Notes: generated by a model from the sequence alone, not told the origin. A DNA stretch of 64,000 nucleotides from Candidatus Electrothrix rattekaaiensis (GCA_032595675.1 JAVQMD010000002.1:186001-250000), one strand, 5' to 3'; numbered from the stretch's first letter, positions 16,398 through 25,505 are shown. Numbers and translations: made by a program.

Positions 16398-16816
16398 GGC
16401 TCTGTCCGCAGTATTTTTGAGGAAGTTTCAAGTTGCTGATACACCCACCAAGGGTCTCGCGATTCAGGAGGCGGGGTAACGTTTACCGGAGGGTCTGACG
16501 TAATATCTGGCGATTTTGCATCATCCGGGGAATCAGGAGTTTTCGTGAAAAACCAGATAACGAGAGTAACTGCAAAGATTCCTACGGCCACCGGCAGGAT
16601 TATCTTCCACGGTGGGCGTGAAGACGGAGGAAGAGGGTGCAGTTCACAGCCGCAGTCCTTCCCGGACAGTGTTTTACCGGGACATTTCAGACCACCGCTT
16701 CCATCCATATTCGGTATGGCTTCCTCGGCAGGAATTTTTCGATTTTCCCGAGCAAAGACACAGGGATCTTCCCCGAATTCATTGCCGCAACTATAAAAAG
16801 AAGGTATGTCAGACAT
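16394..16816 (-). CDS. Small single-span membrane protein with N-terminal Cys cluster
   Basis: About 140 residues. The N-terminal 60 contain six Cys in a spread pattern (C-x8-C, then C-P-G-K, then C-G-C), which may form a zinc-ribbon-like fold; no family is recognised. A Pro-rich linker leads to one membrane helix (about residues 69-90, IILPVAVGIFAVTLVIWFF), then a Pro/Asp-rich tail. The start is set at the ATG at 16816, which has AGAGG seven bases upstream; a TTG at 16831 overlapping the tubulin stop is the alternative. The stop overlaps the vWA start by four bases. Probably links cytosolic and periplasmic partners. Confidence 0.82.
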   Translation of the reverse strand: MSDIPSFYSCGNEFGEDPCVFARENRKIPAEEAIPNMDGSGGLKCPGKTLSGKDCGCELHPLPPSSRPPWKIILPVAVGIFAVTLVIWFFTKTPDSPDDAKSPDITSDPPVNVTPPPESRDPWWVYQQLETSSKILRTEP

Positions 16817-16827
16817 ATCATTACCTC

Positions 16828-19800
16828 TCAAACAAGTTCTTCAGCAAGCCGACGACTCAGTTCCGTCGCTTCTTCCACGCTGTCTTTAAAGAGGATAAAG
16901 GTTTCATCCTCCCGCTTCTTTTGAGAAAGAAAGAAGGCTTGCGCCCTGAAAGAGTTCAGCCGGTTTTCCAGTTCACTGAGATCTTTCTTTTCTTTTATTT
17001 TCTCGCCAACCAGTCCCTCAATCGCATCCAGACTGTTTTCGTTGAACTGGGTTAAATAGGCCGCATGGAGCAGGGTTATTTCAAGAGAGATTTCTTCATC
17101 CTTGCTCTTATACGCCGCTGCTTTTTCGCGGAGTTCCGCACTGACCGACATGCCGCTTTCCACCATGTCGCCGCCGGTGCTGTATGCCTCTTGAGTGCCG
17201 AAAACCACCTGCTCGTTATTTTCCGGTATCCACATCAGATCCAGAGCCGTTGCCAGCAGAACAGGAGCCAATCGCTCTTTCAGCACCTCAACCCGTCCCT
17301 CTTTCATCAGGCTGGGCAGGCGCGGACGATGGCTTTCGGTGTGGACTTCAAAATACGCCCGCCGCGCATCTTTTTCTTTAAGCTGATCCAAACGCCTGAG
17401 ATATTTTTCCTGTAAACCATGGGCGGTCTGGGTAAAGCGGGCCGGGAAGAAAAAGGCGACAGAGAGGATGCTCACCTCACTGGAGTTACGGTCTTCCGGG
17501 ATATCCTGACAATAGGTTTCCACGACTCCGCCGCCTTTCAGGTCGCCTGTAATTGACTCGATAGTTTTACGTAAATCCAAGGAAAACTGTTGCGGTACAG
17601 CCTTGCAGTTGGGGATAAAGACGCAGCGTCGAAGCACCGGAGCCCTGACATCGCTGCCCAAATCCATCCCTTCTTCATTGGCTTCAAACGAGACCATAGG
17701 CATGGCCTTGCTCATAATATCGCGAAGCCAGTGGCGCATTTCATCGTTTACCTGCCCGCCGTAGTCGTTGTACAGTTTTTGAATGATATTCTGTCCGAAA
17801 ATACCGTGGAAATCCTTGTCTTCCTCCCGAATTCTCCGATGTGCTTCCCCGGCACTCCGATCCGCCACCCGACGCAGCTCATCAACCAGCGGGCCGCCGA
17901 CCTGCTCGGAATTGTCCACAGGCATTATTTCTGTATATGCAGTAAACTCGGCCCGATTTTGTCGCAGTTGGCCCAGGGCTTTCGCCGTGGCGAGCGCATG
18001 GTGATCCTGAACCGATTTATTGCACTCAAAGCGTTCGTGAATCATTGCGTTAACATATTTAACATCAACGAGATAATCAACATCTTCGTTGCTGCTTTCC
18101 TCCTCGTTTTCCACGATGCGGGAACGCATTTCTGCTTCAAAATTTTTCGCCACCAGCAGCATTCTGGATTTAAAAAGCACGACCTGCTGGTTGAGCGACT
18201 TGAGTTCGGATGTCAGGGCGGTACAGAATTCCTGCCCGTATTGGGCGGCCAAGGCTACGGTGCGCCAATAATAATAACGGGTGGAGGCTTCCCTGTACTG
18301 GTTGAACAGCCGGTTGACTTTATTGCCGAATATGTTGGTTAATCTGCCGCATGCCAGGAATTCTCTTTTTGTTTCCTCCCTAAGATGATCAGCCTCCTCT
18401 ATCTGTTTTTTCGCTTTTGTGACAATCTCACCGAAATGCTCGCTGTCTTGTGCAACGCGCTCAAGGAGAATATCCAGGGCATCAGGGAGATGATAAAGGA
18501 CATATTTTTGGTCACCGCGCTCCATGCCGTCCAGCAGATCAATCTCTACAATGGCGCGAAGATCCCGCGCACGAGATCGTAAGGTCATGGGATCTCGACG
18601 ATTGGCAAAGTAATTTTCCGTTCCTCCGCCGGTTCCGACAGCACGGAAGCCGTTTTCCCAGAACGCCTCCGCCCGTCTGTCAAAATCAGTAAGCCATTTT
18701 TGCCGTGCGTCAAAAGCATCACCGAGCTGCTCTTTCACTCGGGTTTCCTGCCTCAGAAGCTCTTCCCGCCACTCAATTTCATAGGTCGGGTGTGTTGCCT
18801 GCCCGAGCGCCTCCTCGACCCGGTCAAGAGAGAGATGTTCTCTGGTGACTCGCCAGTTTTCACGACGGGTATCAACAAAATCATTGGCGGAAAAACTGCG
18901 TGCATTAGGGAGAAAGCAGCCGTCCCAATTATTATAAAGCATCTTCAGAACCACCTGCCTCCCAAAGGAGTAGGCCAATTTTTCCCGGATTTCCTTTTCC
19001 GGAATAGCTATCCGCTGCACACCGTAGCTGATAAAGGCGGTGGAACGGTTGCCGCCGTCAACATCCGCAGGATACTGATCCCTATCCTCCATAGTCAGGG
19101 CCTGACGAAGCTCATTGGGCATATCCCCCATCTGACGGACTGCCAGTTGAAAGATAAATTCCGCAGCATTTTCTATCTGTTGTTCCAAAGCAACGCTGGT
19201 GCCTCTTTCTGTTGTTTCCGAAATCAGCGCAACCGACCTGAAGGTATTTTTCACCTGCATTCGTTCCGGTCGGGCCGGTCCCATAATATCCCAGGGCTGG
19301 TAATTACCGAGACGAAAGGCATTCAGCTCGGTCAATGCTCCGTACTGATTTGCATAAAAATTACCGGTATTGGTTGTGCCGACATCCTTAGCCGTGACAA
19401 AACCGTGAATATAGACGTTGAAATCACCGGGCTGATTTTGAAGATATCGCTGAAGCTGGGCCACGATATCCAGCACGGTACCGCTGCCGGTTCCTGCCGC
19501 CAAGGTGCAGGCAATATGGATTTCTCCGCCCACATTGCCCCCCTTTCCGCTCAACTCATTAAGACGGTTTGAGATGGCGGAAATGACATTTTCAATATTT
19601 TTTCCGTTCGCCAGAGCGAGCCGTCCCATACGGCGAATCTGGTTGCAGCCCGCCGGCCCGGAGCAGCCGCGCGTAATATCCCGAACAAACTCTATTTCTT
19701 CTTTGACCCACGGCTCAACACCGGTGTATCTTTGCAGATTATCAAGAATTTTATGTATTCCTGTGGGATTGATAAGCACTTTTTCCCGATCACCCAGGGT

Positions 19801-20058
19801 CAGCGTCTCGCCGAAAACCCGCCATTTTCGGACACGCTCGCCTTGTCCTTCAAGGTCGGCTTCATTAGAATCCATACTCAGGGTGGCGATTTTGGAACTC
19901 ACCAACTGACCGCCCATCTTTTCTTCAAAGGTATAAATTTCAGGAGGAATACCTGTGTTGCCGCATGACCTCCACTCGACATACAGGCTCTTCTTGAGTT
20001 CCCGGACAACTGCGCAGCCTGTACCGCCAAGGCCGATTAAAAGAAAATTTTTTGACAT
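16828..20058 (-). CDS. Large tubulin/FtsZ-like GTPase (Tubulin_2 family)
   Basis: 1,076 residues from the ATG at 20058, which has AGGTGA close upstream; a GTG three codons earlier is possible. The N-terminal domain has GLGGTGCAVV (residues 9-18) and the tubulin signature-like nucleotide loop AAGTGSGT (187-194), preceded by ACTL and followed by a helix, as in FtsZ/tubulin. This marks the large tubulin-like proteins sometimes found beside vWA genes. About 700 further residues, mostly helical, follow and have no name I recognise. Comparative genomics has suggested membrane remodelling for such families. It has no signal peptide or membrane helix, so it acts in the cytosol, presumably reaching the envelope through the neighbouring membrane proteins. 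Confidence 0.9.
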   Translation of the reverse strand: MSKNFLLIGLGGTGCAVVRELKKSLYVEWRSCGNTGIPPEIYTFEEKMGGQLVSSKIATLSMDSNEADLEGQGERVRKWRVFGETLTLGDREKVLINPTGIHKILDNLQRYTGVEPWVKEEIEFVRDITRGCSGPAGCNQIRRMGRLALANGKNIENVISAISNRLNELSGKGGNVGGEIHIACTLAAGTGSGTVLDIVAQLQRYLQNQPGDFNVYIHGFVTAKDVGTTNTGNFYANQYGALTELNAFRLGNYQPWDIMGPARPERMQVKNTFRSVALISETTERGTSVALEQQIENAAEFIFQLAVRQMGDMPNELRQALTMEDRDQYPADVDGGNRSTAFISYGVQRIAIPEKEIREKLAYSFGRQVVLKMLYNNWDGCFLPNARSFSANDFVDTRRENWRVTREHLSLDRVEEALGQATHPTYEIEWREELLRQETRVKEQLGDAFDARQKWLTDFDRRAEAFWENGFRAVGTGGGTENYFANRRDPMTLRSRARDLRAIVEIDLLDGMERGDQKYVLYHLPDALDILLERVAQDSEHFGEIVTKAKKQIEEADHLREETKREFLACGRLTNIFGNKVNRLFNQYREASTRYYYWRTVALAAQYGQEFCTALTSELKSLNQQVVLFKSRMLLVAKNFEAEMRSRIVENEEESSNEDVDYLVDVKYVNAMIHERFECNKSVQDHHALATAKALGQLRQNRAEFTAYTEIMPVDNSEQVGGPLVDELRRVADRSAGEAHRRIREEDKDFHGIFGQNIIQKLYNDYGGQVNDEMRHWLRDIMSKAMPMVSFEANEEGMDLGSDVRAPVLRRCVFIPNCKAVPQQFSLDLRKTIESITGDLKGGGVVETYCQDIPEDRNSSEVSILSVAFFFPARFTQTAHGLQEKYLRRLDQLKEKDARRAYFEVHTESHRPRLPSLMKEGRVEVLKERLAPVLLATALDLMWIPENNEQVVFGTQEAYSTGGDMVESGMSVSAELREKAAAYKSKDEEISLEITLLHAAYLTQFNENSLDAIEGLVGEKIKEKKDLSELENRLNSFRAQAFFLSQKKREDETFILFKDSVEEATELSRRLAEELV

Positions 20059-20085
20059 ATCAATCACCTGAAAAATTTAAAAACA

Positions 20086-20904
20086 TCATCGAACTTTAAT
20101 ATCAGCAAGAGCTGAACGTATCAACAAAGAAAATATAATGCCCTGTATGAGAAGAAAAACCAGGACAAGTACAGAACGGGAAATCAGCATGATCCGTGGA
20201 ATTTGGCCCACCATGCTTTGCCGCATTACGTTTTTTGCCAGCCGGACAGCTTCCATAACCGGATAGGTTTTCTCGCCAGCTCCTGTTGAGTTGGAAAAAA
20301 ACTGTTCGATATCCTTATAAAGAGCTTTTGCAGTCTCTTCAGCGTAAACCCGGAGAATTTTGCTCAACAAAGGATGATTCACGGTAAAATGTTTTACCGC
20401 CTCTTTAGCATATATCTGCGCAGCCACCAGTTTGGATTTCTCATGACGGGTGGGGATCATAACCTCCCGGCCTGATTCAGGATGCGGCCTGCCGGTGAAA
20501 TCTTCCAGCTGGTTTCCTGCCGCATCACGCAGCTCGTATACAGCTTCGTAGGCTTTTTGAAAAGTTTCGTCGCTCCATTTTGTATCAACTTCAAGAGCGG
20601 CTTCCCAGCTTGTCACGATGCGTTCCGCAACATCACCCGTAAAACGAAAGGCGAAGAAGAGCAGGGTACAGCAGAAGGTCACCGCAGCGGCACTTCCGCA
20701 AAAGAAATAATGCTGCGGACGGGAAGAATATCGGCGGTTGAAGTTCAGGGCCACATAATGCGTCAGCCACCAGAAAAGTCCGGCAAGGACGATTCCGGCA
20801 GCGCAGGCGATGAAAAATTCATGCCGGGCACTGCTCCATAACTGGAGGACGAGACTGCCGAGGAGAAGGAAAAGGTCTTTGAGGAGAGAGATTGTTTGGT
20901 TCAT
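20086..20904 (-). CDS. Membrane protein, tubulin-operon component
   Basis: 272 residues with membrane helices at about 29-50 (FFIACAAGIVLAGLFWWL), 68-88 and 240-265 (ISRSVLVLVFLLIQGIIFSLL). Between the second and third lies a helical soluble segment of about 150 residues, on the periplasmic side if the N-terminus is cytosolic. No family recognised. It begins 23 bases after the TPR gene and ends 27 bases before the tubulin start. It may be the membrane receptor for the GTPase or part of the ABC complex; this is inference from position. Confidence 0.82.
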   Translation of the reverse strand: MNQTISLLKDLFLLLGSLVLQLWSSARHEFFIACAAGIVLAGLFWWLTHYVALNFNRRYSSRPQHYFFCGSAAAVTFCCTLLFFAFRFTGDVAERIVTSWEAALEVDTKWSDETFQKAYEAVYELRDAAGNQLEDFTGRPHPESGREVMIPTRHEKSKLVAAQIYAKEAVKHFTVNHPLLSKILRVYAEETAKALYKDIEQFFSNSTGAGEKTYPVMEAVRLAKNVMRQSMVGQIPRIMLISRSVLVLVFLLIQGIIFSLLIRSALADIKVR

Positions 20905-20927
20905 TTTCTGATTACTTCTGATAATTA

Positions 20928-22775
20928 TTATGGTTTATCATTCTGTTTTGATGATTTCTTTTTATTGCGACGTATTATAAGAAGGGCACCCATGATTGAA
21001 ATCATACCCCCTGAAAAGAGCCAATCAAGATTACGTAACAAATATTCGCAAATAGAATAGGAAATGTTTTTACAGGTATTACGTATTGCCTTTATTGATG
21101 TTTTTAGCTCAGACCAAATTTTCTTGACAGTCTCGATAAGGTGCGTTTTATCTGCTTCAACGAGAGGAGAAATCTGATCTCGCACTTCCTCGCTGGGGGG
21201 ATTTGTTATAATCGGAGTACCAGGGGGAACTTGTGCAAGCTGTTCTTTTCTTTTTGCGGCTATTTCCCCTAAAAATTGAGATGTTATATCAATTCCTTTC
21301 TGGTTTTGTAGCCGCTTGTAAAGGCATCTCGCCTCTTTGAAGGTGTTCTCTGCGTCTTCCAGGTCACCTGATTTCTTTTCCAACCAGCCGATACCACAAA
21401 GAACATGTGCTTCGCCGAGCTGATTTTCTAAGTCAGAATAAAGTGCCTTGGCTTCCTTGTATGTGTTCAGGGATAAGATTCGATCTACCTCGGTTTTGCC
21501 CAACATAATCTGTAGATGTCCTCGTTCTGTAAGCGCATTAGCCAATCCGAGCAGATTGTTGAGAGCACGATAAATATTTTCTGCCTGAACACACTTCTTC
21601 AAAGCCGAACGGAGCTTGCCTCGTATGGCTTCCAACCGTCCTAAGCCAAGGATGACATTGGCTTGACCGAGCTTGTCCCCAAGCTCTTCGTAATATTTTT
21701 TTGCGCTCAGGTAGTTCGTTTCGGCTGTTTCGTGATATCTTTTTGCATCTATTTCGTTTTTTTGAATTCTTTCATGATTGCCTCGCAGAGTTGCTAAGTC
21801 TCCCTGTCCAGCAAGGACATTTGCTATACCCAAAGTATCCTTAATGTCTTTGTAGATCTCCAATGCAATCACGTAGTGATTTGAAGAGTTGTCCCAGTGA
21901 TATTGAGCGGTAAGTTTTCTCTCCAAATGCCCCATCTCTGCCAAGGCGTTTGCCCGACCGAGATCATCCTGAATAGTTTTATAATGGCCTGCTGCCTTCT
22001 TATAAAATGCCAATGCTTGAGGAATATCATTTCGTACTCTCGCCAAATCTCCTCGTCCTATGAAAACATTCGCCAACCCAAGTACATTATTTTTCTTGCT
22101 GTAAAGAGATGTTGCTTTATCATATGCTTCCTCCGACTTTTCATAGTTGCCTAAAGAGCATTCCAAGTCTCCGAGAGCACAAAAAACATTAGCTTCTCCT
22201 CTTTGACCTTCTTGCGCCTCATAGAGATCTTGGGCAGACTCATAAAAACTCCGGGCTTCTTTGGGGCCAACAGTATTTCTTTTTATATGTCCGAGAGCAA
22301 GTTGAACAGCCGCTCGACCTTGGCGACTGTTTGCACGTTCATAATAATGGTTAGCCTTCTTGTAAGCCTCTTCGGCTTTATCATATCGATTGCTTTTTCT
22401 TTCTATCTCTCCGCGACCGTACCAAACTCTACCGAGTCCAAGAAAGTTATCTTTTTGGTCATAACGGGAAATCGCTTCGCTGTAATCGGTTTCGGCCTTA
22501 CTGAATTTTCTGGTTACATTTTCCAAGTCACCGAGGATACAATATATGTTGGCTTCGTTCTGTAAGTTTCCTTGATTGAGAAAAGAGTTAAGCCTCTCTC
22601 TGTATTCCCTTTTCAGGGTGTCGCTGTTGCCGAGCAGGGAGTAATTGTCAGGTGTTGCAGTGAAAATGATTGATTCTGGAACGGATTGGGCTGGCTCTTG
22701 TGCTGAGACAATCGTCGTATGAATACTGAGAACAGTCAGAAGAAGGAAAGTATTTATATACCCGGAGAGTGTCAT
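20928..22775 (-). CDS. Exported TPR-repeat protein with C-terminal membrane anchor
   Basis: First gene of the 12-gene block; 615 residues. A signal peptide (1-25, cleavage after VSA) is followed by about 10 TPR-like repeats of roughly 40 residues between 55 and 500, with the recurring pattern G-x-A-x-V-x-x-G-x-G-x-L-E and Y-x-x-A, similar to kinesin-light-chain or LGN-type TPRs. A C-terminal membrane helix (about 585-605, GGMISIMGALLIIRR) ends in Lys-rich residues that would face the cytosol. The repeats thus sit in the periplasm and bind partners. The 150 bases upstream of the ATG at 22775 should hold the operon promoter, but I cannot point to clear -35/-10 boxes. Confidence 0.87.
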   Translation of the reverse strand: MTLSGYINTFLLLTVLSIHTTIVSAQEPAQSVPESIIFTATPDNYSLLGNSDTLKREYRERLNSFLNQGNLQNEANIYCILGDLENVTRKFSKAETDYSEAISRYDQKDNFLGLGRVWYGRGEIERKSNRYDKAEEAYKKANHYYERANSRQGRAAVQLALGHIKRNTVGPKEARSFYESAQDLYEAQEGQRGEANVFCALGDLECSLGNYEKSEEAYDKATSLYSKKNNVLGLANVFIGRGDLARVRNDIPQALAFYKKAAGHYKTIQDDLGRANALAEMGHLERKLTAQYHWDNSSNHYVIALEIYKDIKDTLGIANVLAGQGDLATLRGNHERIQKNEIDAKRYHETAETNYLSAKKYYEELGDKLGQANVILGLGRLEAIRGKLRSALKKCVQAENIYRALNNLLGLANALTERGHLQIMLGKTEVDRILSLNTYKEAKALYSDLENQLGEAHVLCGIGWLEKKSGDLEDAENTFKEARCLYKRLQNQKGIDITSQFLGEIAAKRKEQLAQVPPGTPIITNPPSEEVRDQISPLVEADKTHLIETVKKIWSELKTSIKAIRNTCKNISYSICEYLLRNLDWLFSGGMISIMGALLIIRRNKKKSSKQNDKP

Positions 22776-22943
22776 ATAAATCCAGCCTCAATAAAAATAA
22801 GTGTGTGTTCTCAACAGCGAACGATCTATTGATAACTCTATATTTCCAGCACAGTTCATAGTATGTAACAGGGGAGAGGTCAAGTTTTTTATCTTGCAGG
22901 ATTAAGGGGAATAATGCCTGAATCTAGATCGAAAGAGCATGGC

Positions 22944-22997
22944 AAGCAGCTTTCCGAGGCTTTGGAGCATCTGAACAACCGTCCTGTTTTGCAGTAA
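22944..22997 (+). pseudogene. Carbonic anhydrase 3'-end remnant
   Basis: Eighteen codons K-Q-L-S-E-A-L-E-H-L-N-N-R-P-V-L-Q-stop. They match the last residues of the intact alpha-carbonic anhydrase at 3640-4377 (K-Q-L-A-K-A-L-K-H-P-N-N-R-P...R-P-V-L-Q) with an internal loss of eight codons between two short CCGTCC repeats. No coding sequence precedes it. Confidence 0.75.
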
Positions 22998-23049
22998 TAC
23001 CATTTTAAAAATATATTGACCCATTTGTTCAACAGGTTATCATACCGTC

Positions 23050-23304
23050 ATGATACCTTACAAATATTCGCTTGAAGACTTTGATTTTGTAGTGCTGTCA
23101 AAGCAAAGCCGTGATCCGAGAGAGAAACGGCTCCTTCTTATTCTCGCTGACTTGCAGGACGAAAGACAGGCTGATATTGCTGAAGATCATCGTGCCGACG
23201 GTCAAGCGTGCTCTGCGGGGTTTTAAAGAATTTGGAGTTGACGAACTGAGTGACTATCCTCTTTCGGAGCACACAACCTTCGAGGAACATATTCTGCAAT
23301 TATA
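23050..23304 (+). pseudogene. Frameshifted transposase N-terminus (IS630-like helix-turn-helix)
   Basis: From the ATG at 23050 the frame reads M-I-P-Y-K-Y-S-L-E-D-F... then KRLLLILADLQDERQADIAE and stops soon after. The +1 frame continues with IIVPTVKRALRGFKEFGVDE. Joined, the two give a typical helix-turn-helix (L-x-x-L-x-x-G-x-x-Q-x-x-I-A...T-V-x-R-A-L-x-x-F) seen at the start of IS630-type or related transposases. The frameshift is at about 23175-23190. The catalytic domain is absent. Confidence 0.55.
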
Positions 23305-23581
23305 ACGGGAGGTTCTCGACGGTCGCCTGACCGGTTATGACGTTCAGGCCTAGTTCTGAGTTCGGCCAATTAATTTACGACTGACATTTGATGTGTAAAT
23401 AAAATCATAAAATTAGCATAATAGCTACGCGGGTACAGGTTGTTTCGGAAAAATGACCGAGGTTATAACCAAGCCCAAAAATTCGACTTGTGCGGTTAGA
23501 TTTATTTTCATTAGCCTCGCGCGTGATATATAGTTAACAGTTTATAATAACAGGGATTATATTTCATACGGAGAGATCAGA

Positions 23582-23731
23582 ATGAGTCGATATAAAGTGA
23601 AGATAAGTGTTGAACTTGTAGAGTGTAACGAAGCCCTCAGCGATACTCCGACAGAGCAGCGGGATGGAAGCTTCAGTATGGTTATTAGCGAAAAAGATGC
23701 TGTACGGAAACAACGTAACGGGATACCATGA
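23582..23731 (+). CDS. Small unknown protein (49 aa)
   Basis: ATG at 23582 with GGAGAG 8 bases upstream, running to TGA at 23731. The product starts MSRYKVKISVELVECNEAL and ends in a Lys/Arg-rich tail. It may form a short beta hairpin. No family is recognised. Its good ribosome-binding site and isolated position between remnant genes and the DUF3786 gene are the only support, so it could also be a gene fragment. Confidence 0.4.
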   Translation: MSRYKVKISVELVECNEALSDTPTEQRDGSFSMVISEKDAVRKQRNGIP

Positions 23732-23823
23732 TTGTCTTCAAAATCCGTTACGAAATATAGCCTCTATTATTATCAGCAGCAGCAACAAGATAGTCGTTTT
23801 CCCTTTGGACAAACTTACCTGTT

Positions 23824-24630
23824 ATGATTAAAAATCCCCTGGAACTCTATAAACACCTGGATCAATCCAACTGTCGCCGCTGCCTGCTGCCCTCCTGTAT
23901 GGCCTTTTCTGTTGCCGTGATTCAGGGACAGAAAAAACTCAGCGACTGCCCTTTGCTGAGCGCGGAAAAAATCAGCGACCTTTCCGGCGGGATCGTCCGA
24001 AAAAAATCGATGAGCGAGGAGCAGGATGCCTATCTGGCCTCATTGCAGGAGGAGATCAACCAACAGGATCTCAGCGATATTGCTGGCAGGCTGGACCTGC
24101 CGCTCAAAGGAGAAACCGTGGGTGTAAAATGCCTGGGAAAATATTTCTGGATTAATGCTCAGGGTGGGATGACTTCGGAATGTCATTGCAATAATTGGGT
24201 GCATATTCCCATCCTCCATTACCTGCTACGCAGTAAGGGCCGACAACCGGCAGGAGAATGGATTGACTTTCCGGCTATACAAGATGCTGGCGGGAGGGAA
24301 CGTTTTTTCGCCCATCGCTGTGAAGAGTCCATGCAGCAGCTGGTCGATGAAAACCCAGAACTTTTTTTTGAAATCCTGGATCTTTTTGAGGCCGAAGAAA
24401 TCCGGGAAAGCGAGGCCGACAAGGCGCGTATCCTCTATCCTTTGCCCAAGGTTCCTTTTTTGATCAATTACTGGGAATCTGAAGAAGCCTTCCCCTCAAA
24501 GTTGAATATTCTTTTTGACAGCAAGGTCTCGGAAAATACCAATGTGGAATCCGTGTATATGATAGGGCGGGGCATGGTGGAAATGTTTCACCAATTGATT
24601 ATCCGGCATTCCAGCGGAGAACTCTTTTAA
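23824..24630 (+). CDS. DUF3786 protein with N-terminal 4Fe-4S motif
   Basis: 268 residues. The N-terminus carries C17-x2-C20-x4-C25-x16-C42, the Fe-S pattern shared with the small domain of corrinoid Fe-S proteins (AcsC type), followed by a DUF3786 domain at about 90-268 (GVKCLGKYFWINAQGG, NWVHIPILHYLL, RFFAHRCEESMQQL, IGRGMVEMFHQLI). This family is common in anaerobes with corrinoid or Wood-Ljungdahl biochemistry; its reaction is unknown. The last 117 bases of the gene lie in the left copy of a direct repeat whose right copy is at 37823. No membrane segments; cytosolic. Confidence 0.88.
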   Translation: MIKNPLELYKHLDQSNCRRCLLPSCMAFSVAVIQGQKKLSDCPLLSAEKISDLSGGIVRKKSMSEEQDAYLASLQEEINQQDLSDIAGRLDLPLKGETVGVKCLGKYFWINAQGGMTSECHCNNWVHIPILHYLLRSKGRQPAGEWIDFPAIQDAGGRERFFAHRCEESMQQLVDENPELFFEILDLFEAEEIRESEADKARILYPLPKVPFLINYWESEEAFPSKLNILFDSKVSENTNVESVYMIGRGMVEMFHQLIIRHSSGELF

Positions 24631-25063
24631 TCAGGTACAAGGGATTTTTCGAAAAACAAGCTTCCCCTTTTCGGTACATGTTGTAGGGGCAGGCCCCAGT
24701 GCCTGCCCGGTATGCTTACCCAAGCAAACAGGTTTTCCGCTTCAACTCCTCAGTCACCCCGGATTCATTTTCCGCATAATCAAGCGGTATTTCTATCAGA
24801 TGCACGCCGGGAGTGTTGAGGCAATGGTCCAGCACTTCCGCAAGCTGCTCCTGATCCACACCCCGATAACCGTGCGCCCCGTAACTCTCCGCATACTTAA
24901 CAAAATCTGGATTGCCGAAATCCATCCCGAAATCAGAAAAGCCCATACCTCCCTCCATACCTCCATACCTCCATACCTCCCTGCTTCCATTTGATCATGC
25001 CGAAGCCGTCATCACGGATCAGGAGAATGGTCAGGTCGAGCTTGAGGCGGATAGCGGTTTCCA
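24514..25063. repeat. Left copy of about 0.55-kb direct repeat bounding the island
   Basis: Aligned by eye to 37823-38344 in the same orientation with roughly a dozen substitutions, plus an extra 28 bases here made of tandem C-T-C-C-A-T-A-C units (about 24953-24980). It spans the DUF3786 3' end, a dispersed palindrome and the 3' part of a TPP-enzyme gene. The matches break abruptly at both ends. Confidence 0.9.
24716..25063 (-). pseudogene. Truncated TPP-dependent acetolactate synthase-like gene
   Basis: The C-terminal part of the intact enzyme at 38025-39668 is repeated here (ETAIRLKLDLTILLIRDDG...GMIKWKQGG, and EQLAEVLDHCLNTPGVHLIEI). It begins abruptly at 25063 with no start and is disrupted by the octamer expansion near 24953-24980, which adds codons and shifts the frame after W-K-Q-G-G. 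The catalytic N-terminal domains are missing. Confidence 0.85.
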
Positions 25064-25344
25064 GTAAACCTTTTGCCCGGTTCAGCTGATCAATCAGCAC
25101 CCTGACCGGAGTTTCAATCCCCGCTGGACCTTGGGCATCACCCGGAGAACCGGGCAATCTTCCCGGTCACACAGGAGAATTACCCGGTTTTACTGGAGAA
25201 TATCCCGACCGAACAGGTTGATTCGATCACATTTCTCCTGAAAAGAAATCCCTGTTGCCGGATGCATCGTACCGAATCAGGGTATCTTCCACCTGCTCCT
25301 TTGCTCCTTTGCTCCTTTCCTTTCCGCCCCTCCTCACCCGTTCC

Positions 25345-25403
25345 TTTGCTGTTCTTCGGGAAAATACCCGGATAAAATAAGGAGGTTGCCTTATTGTACA
25401 GGC
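25345..25403 (+). promoter_or_regulatory. Double-hairpin leader-like element, copy 1
   Basis: TTTGCTGT, then hairpin CGGG-6-CCCG (25357-25370), then hairpin AATAAGG-6-CCTTATT (25376-25395), then GTACAGGC. A second copy with identical spacing from CGGG to the end lies at 35704-35771, where the second stem has an A-T pair replaced by G-C. About 300 bases ahead of the first gene of the island. Could be a structured leader, an operator or a leftover duplicated sequence. The rest of 25064-25505 shows nothing coding. Confidence 0.45.
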
Positions 25404-25505
25404 GATTTCTATTTGGTAGCCTGTCGCACTACAAAATCTTGTGACTTATGCAGCACTTATTATGCGGAACTTATGCAGAAGAACACGACATGCCGACAGC
25501 TATAA

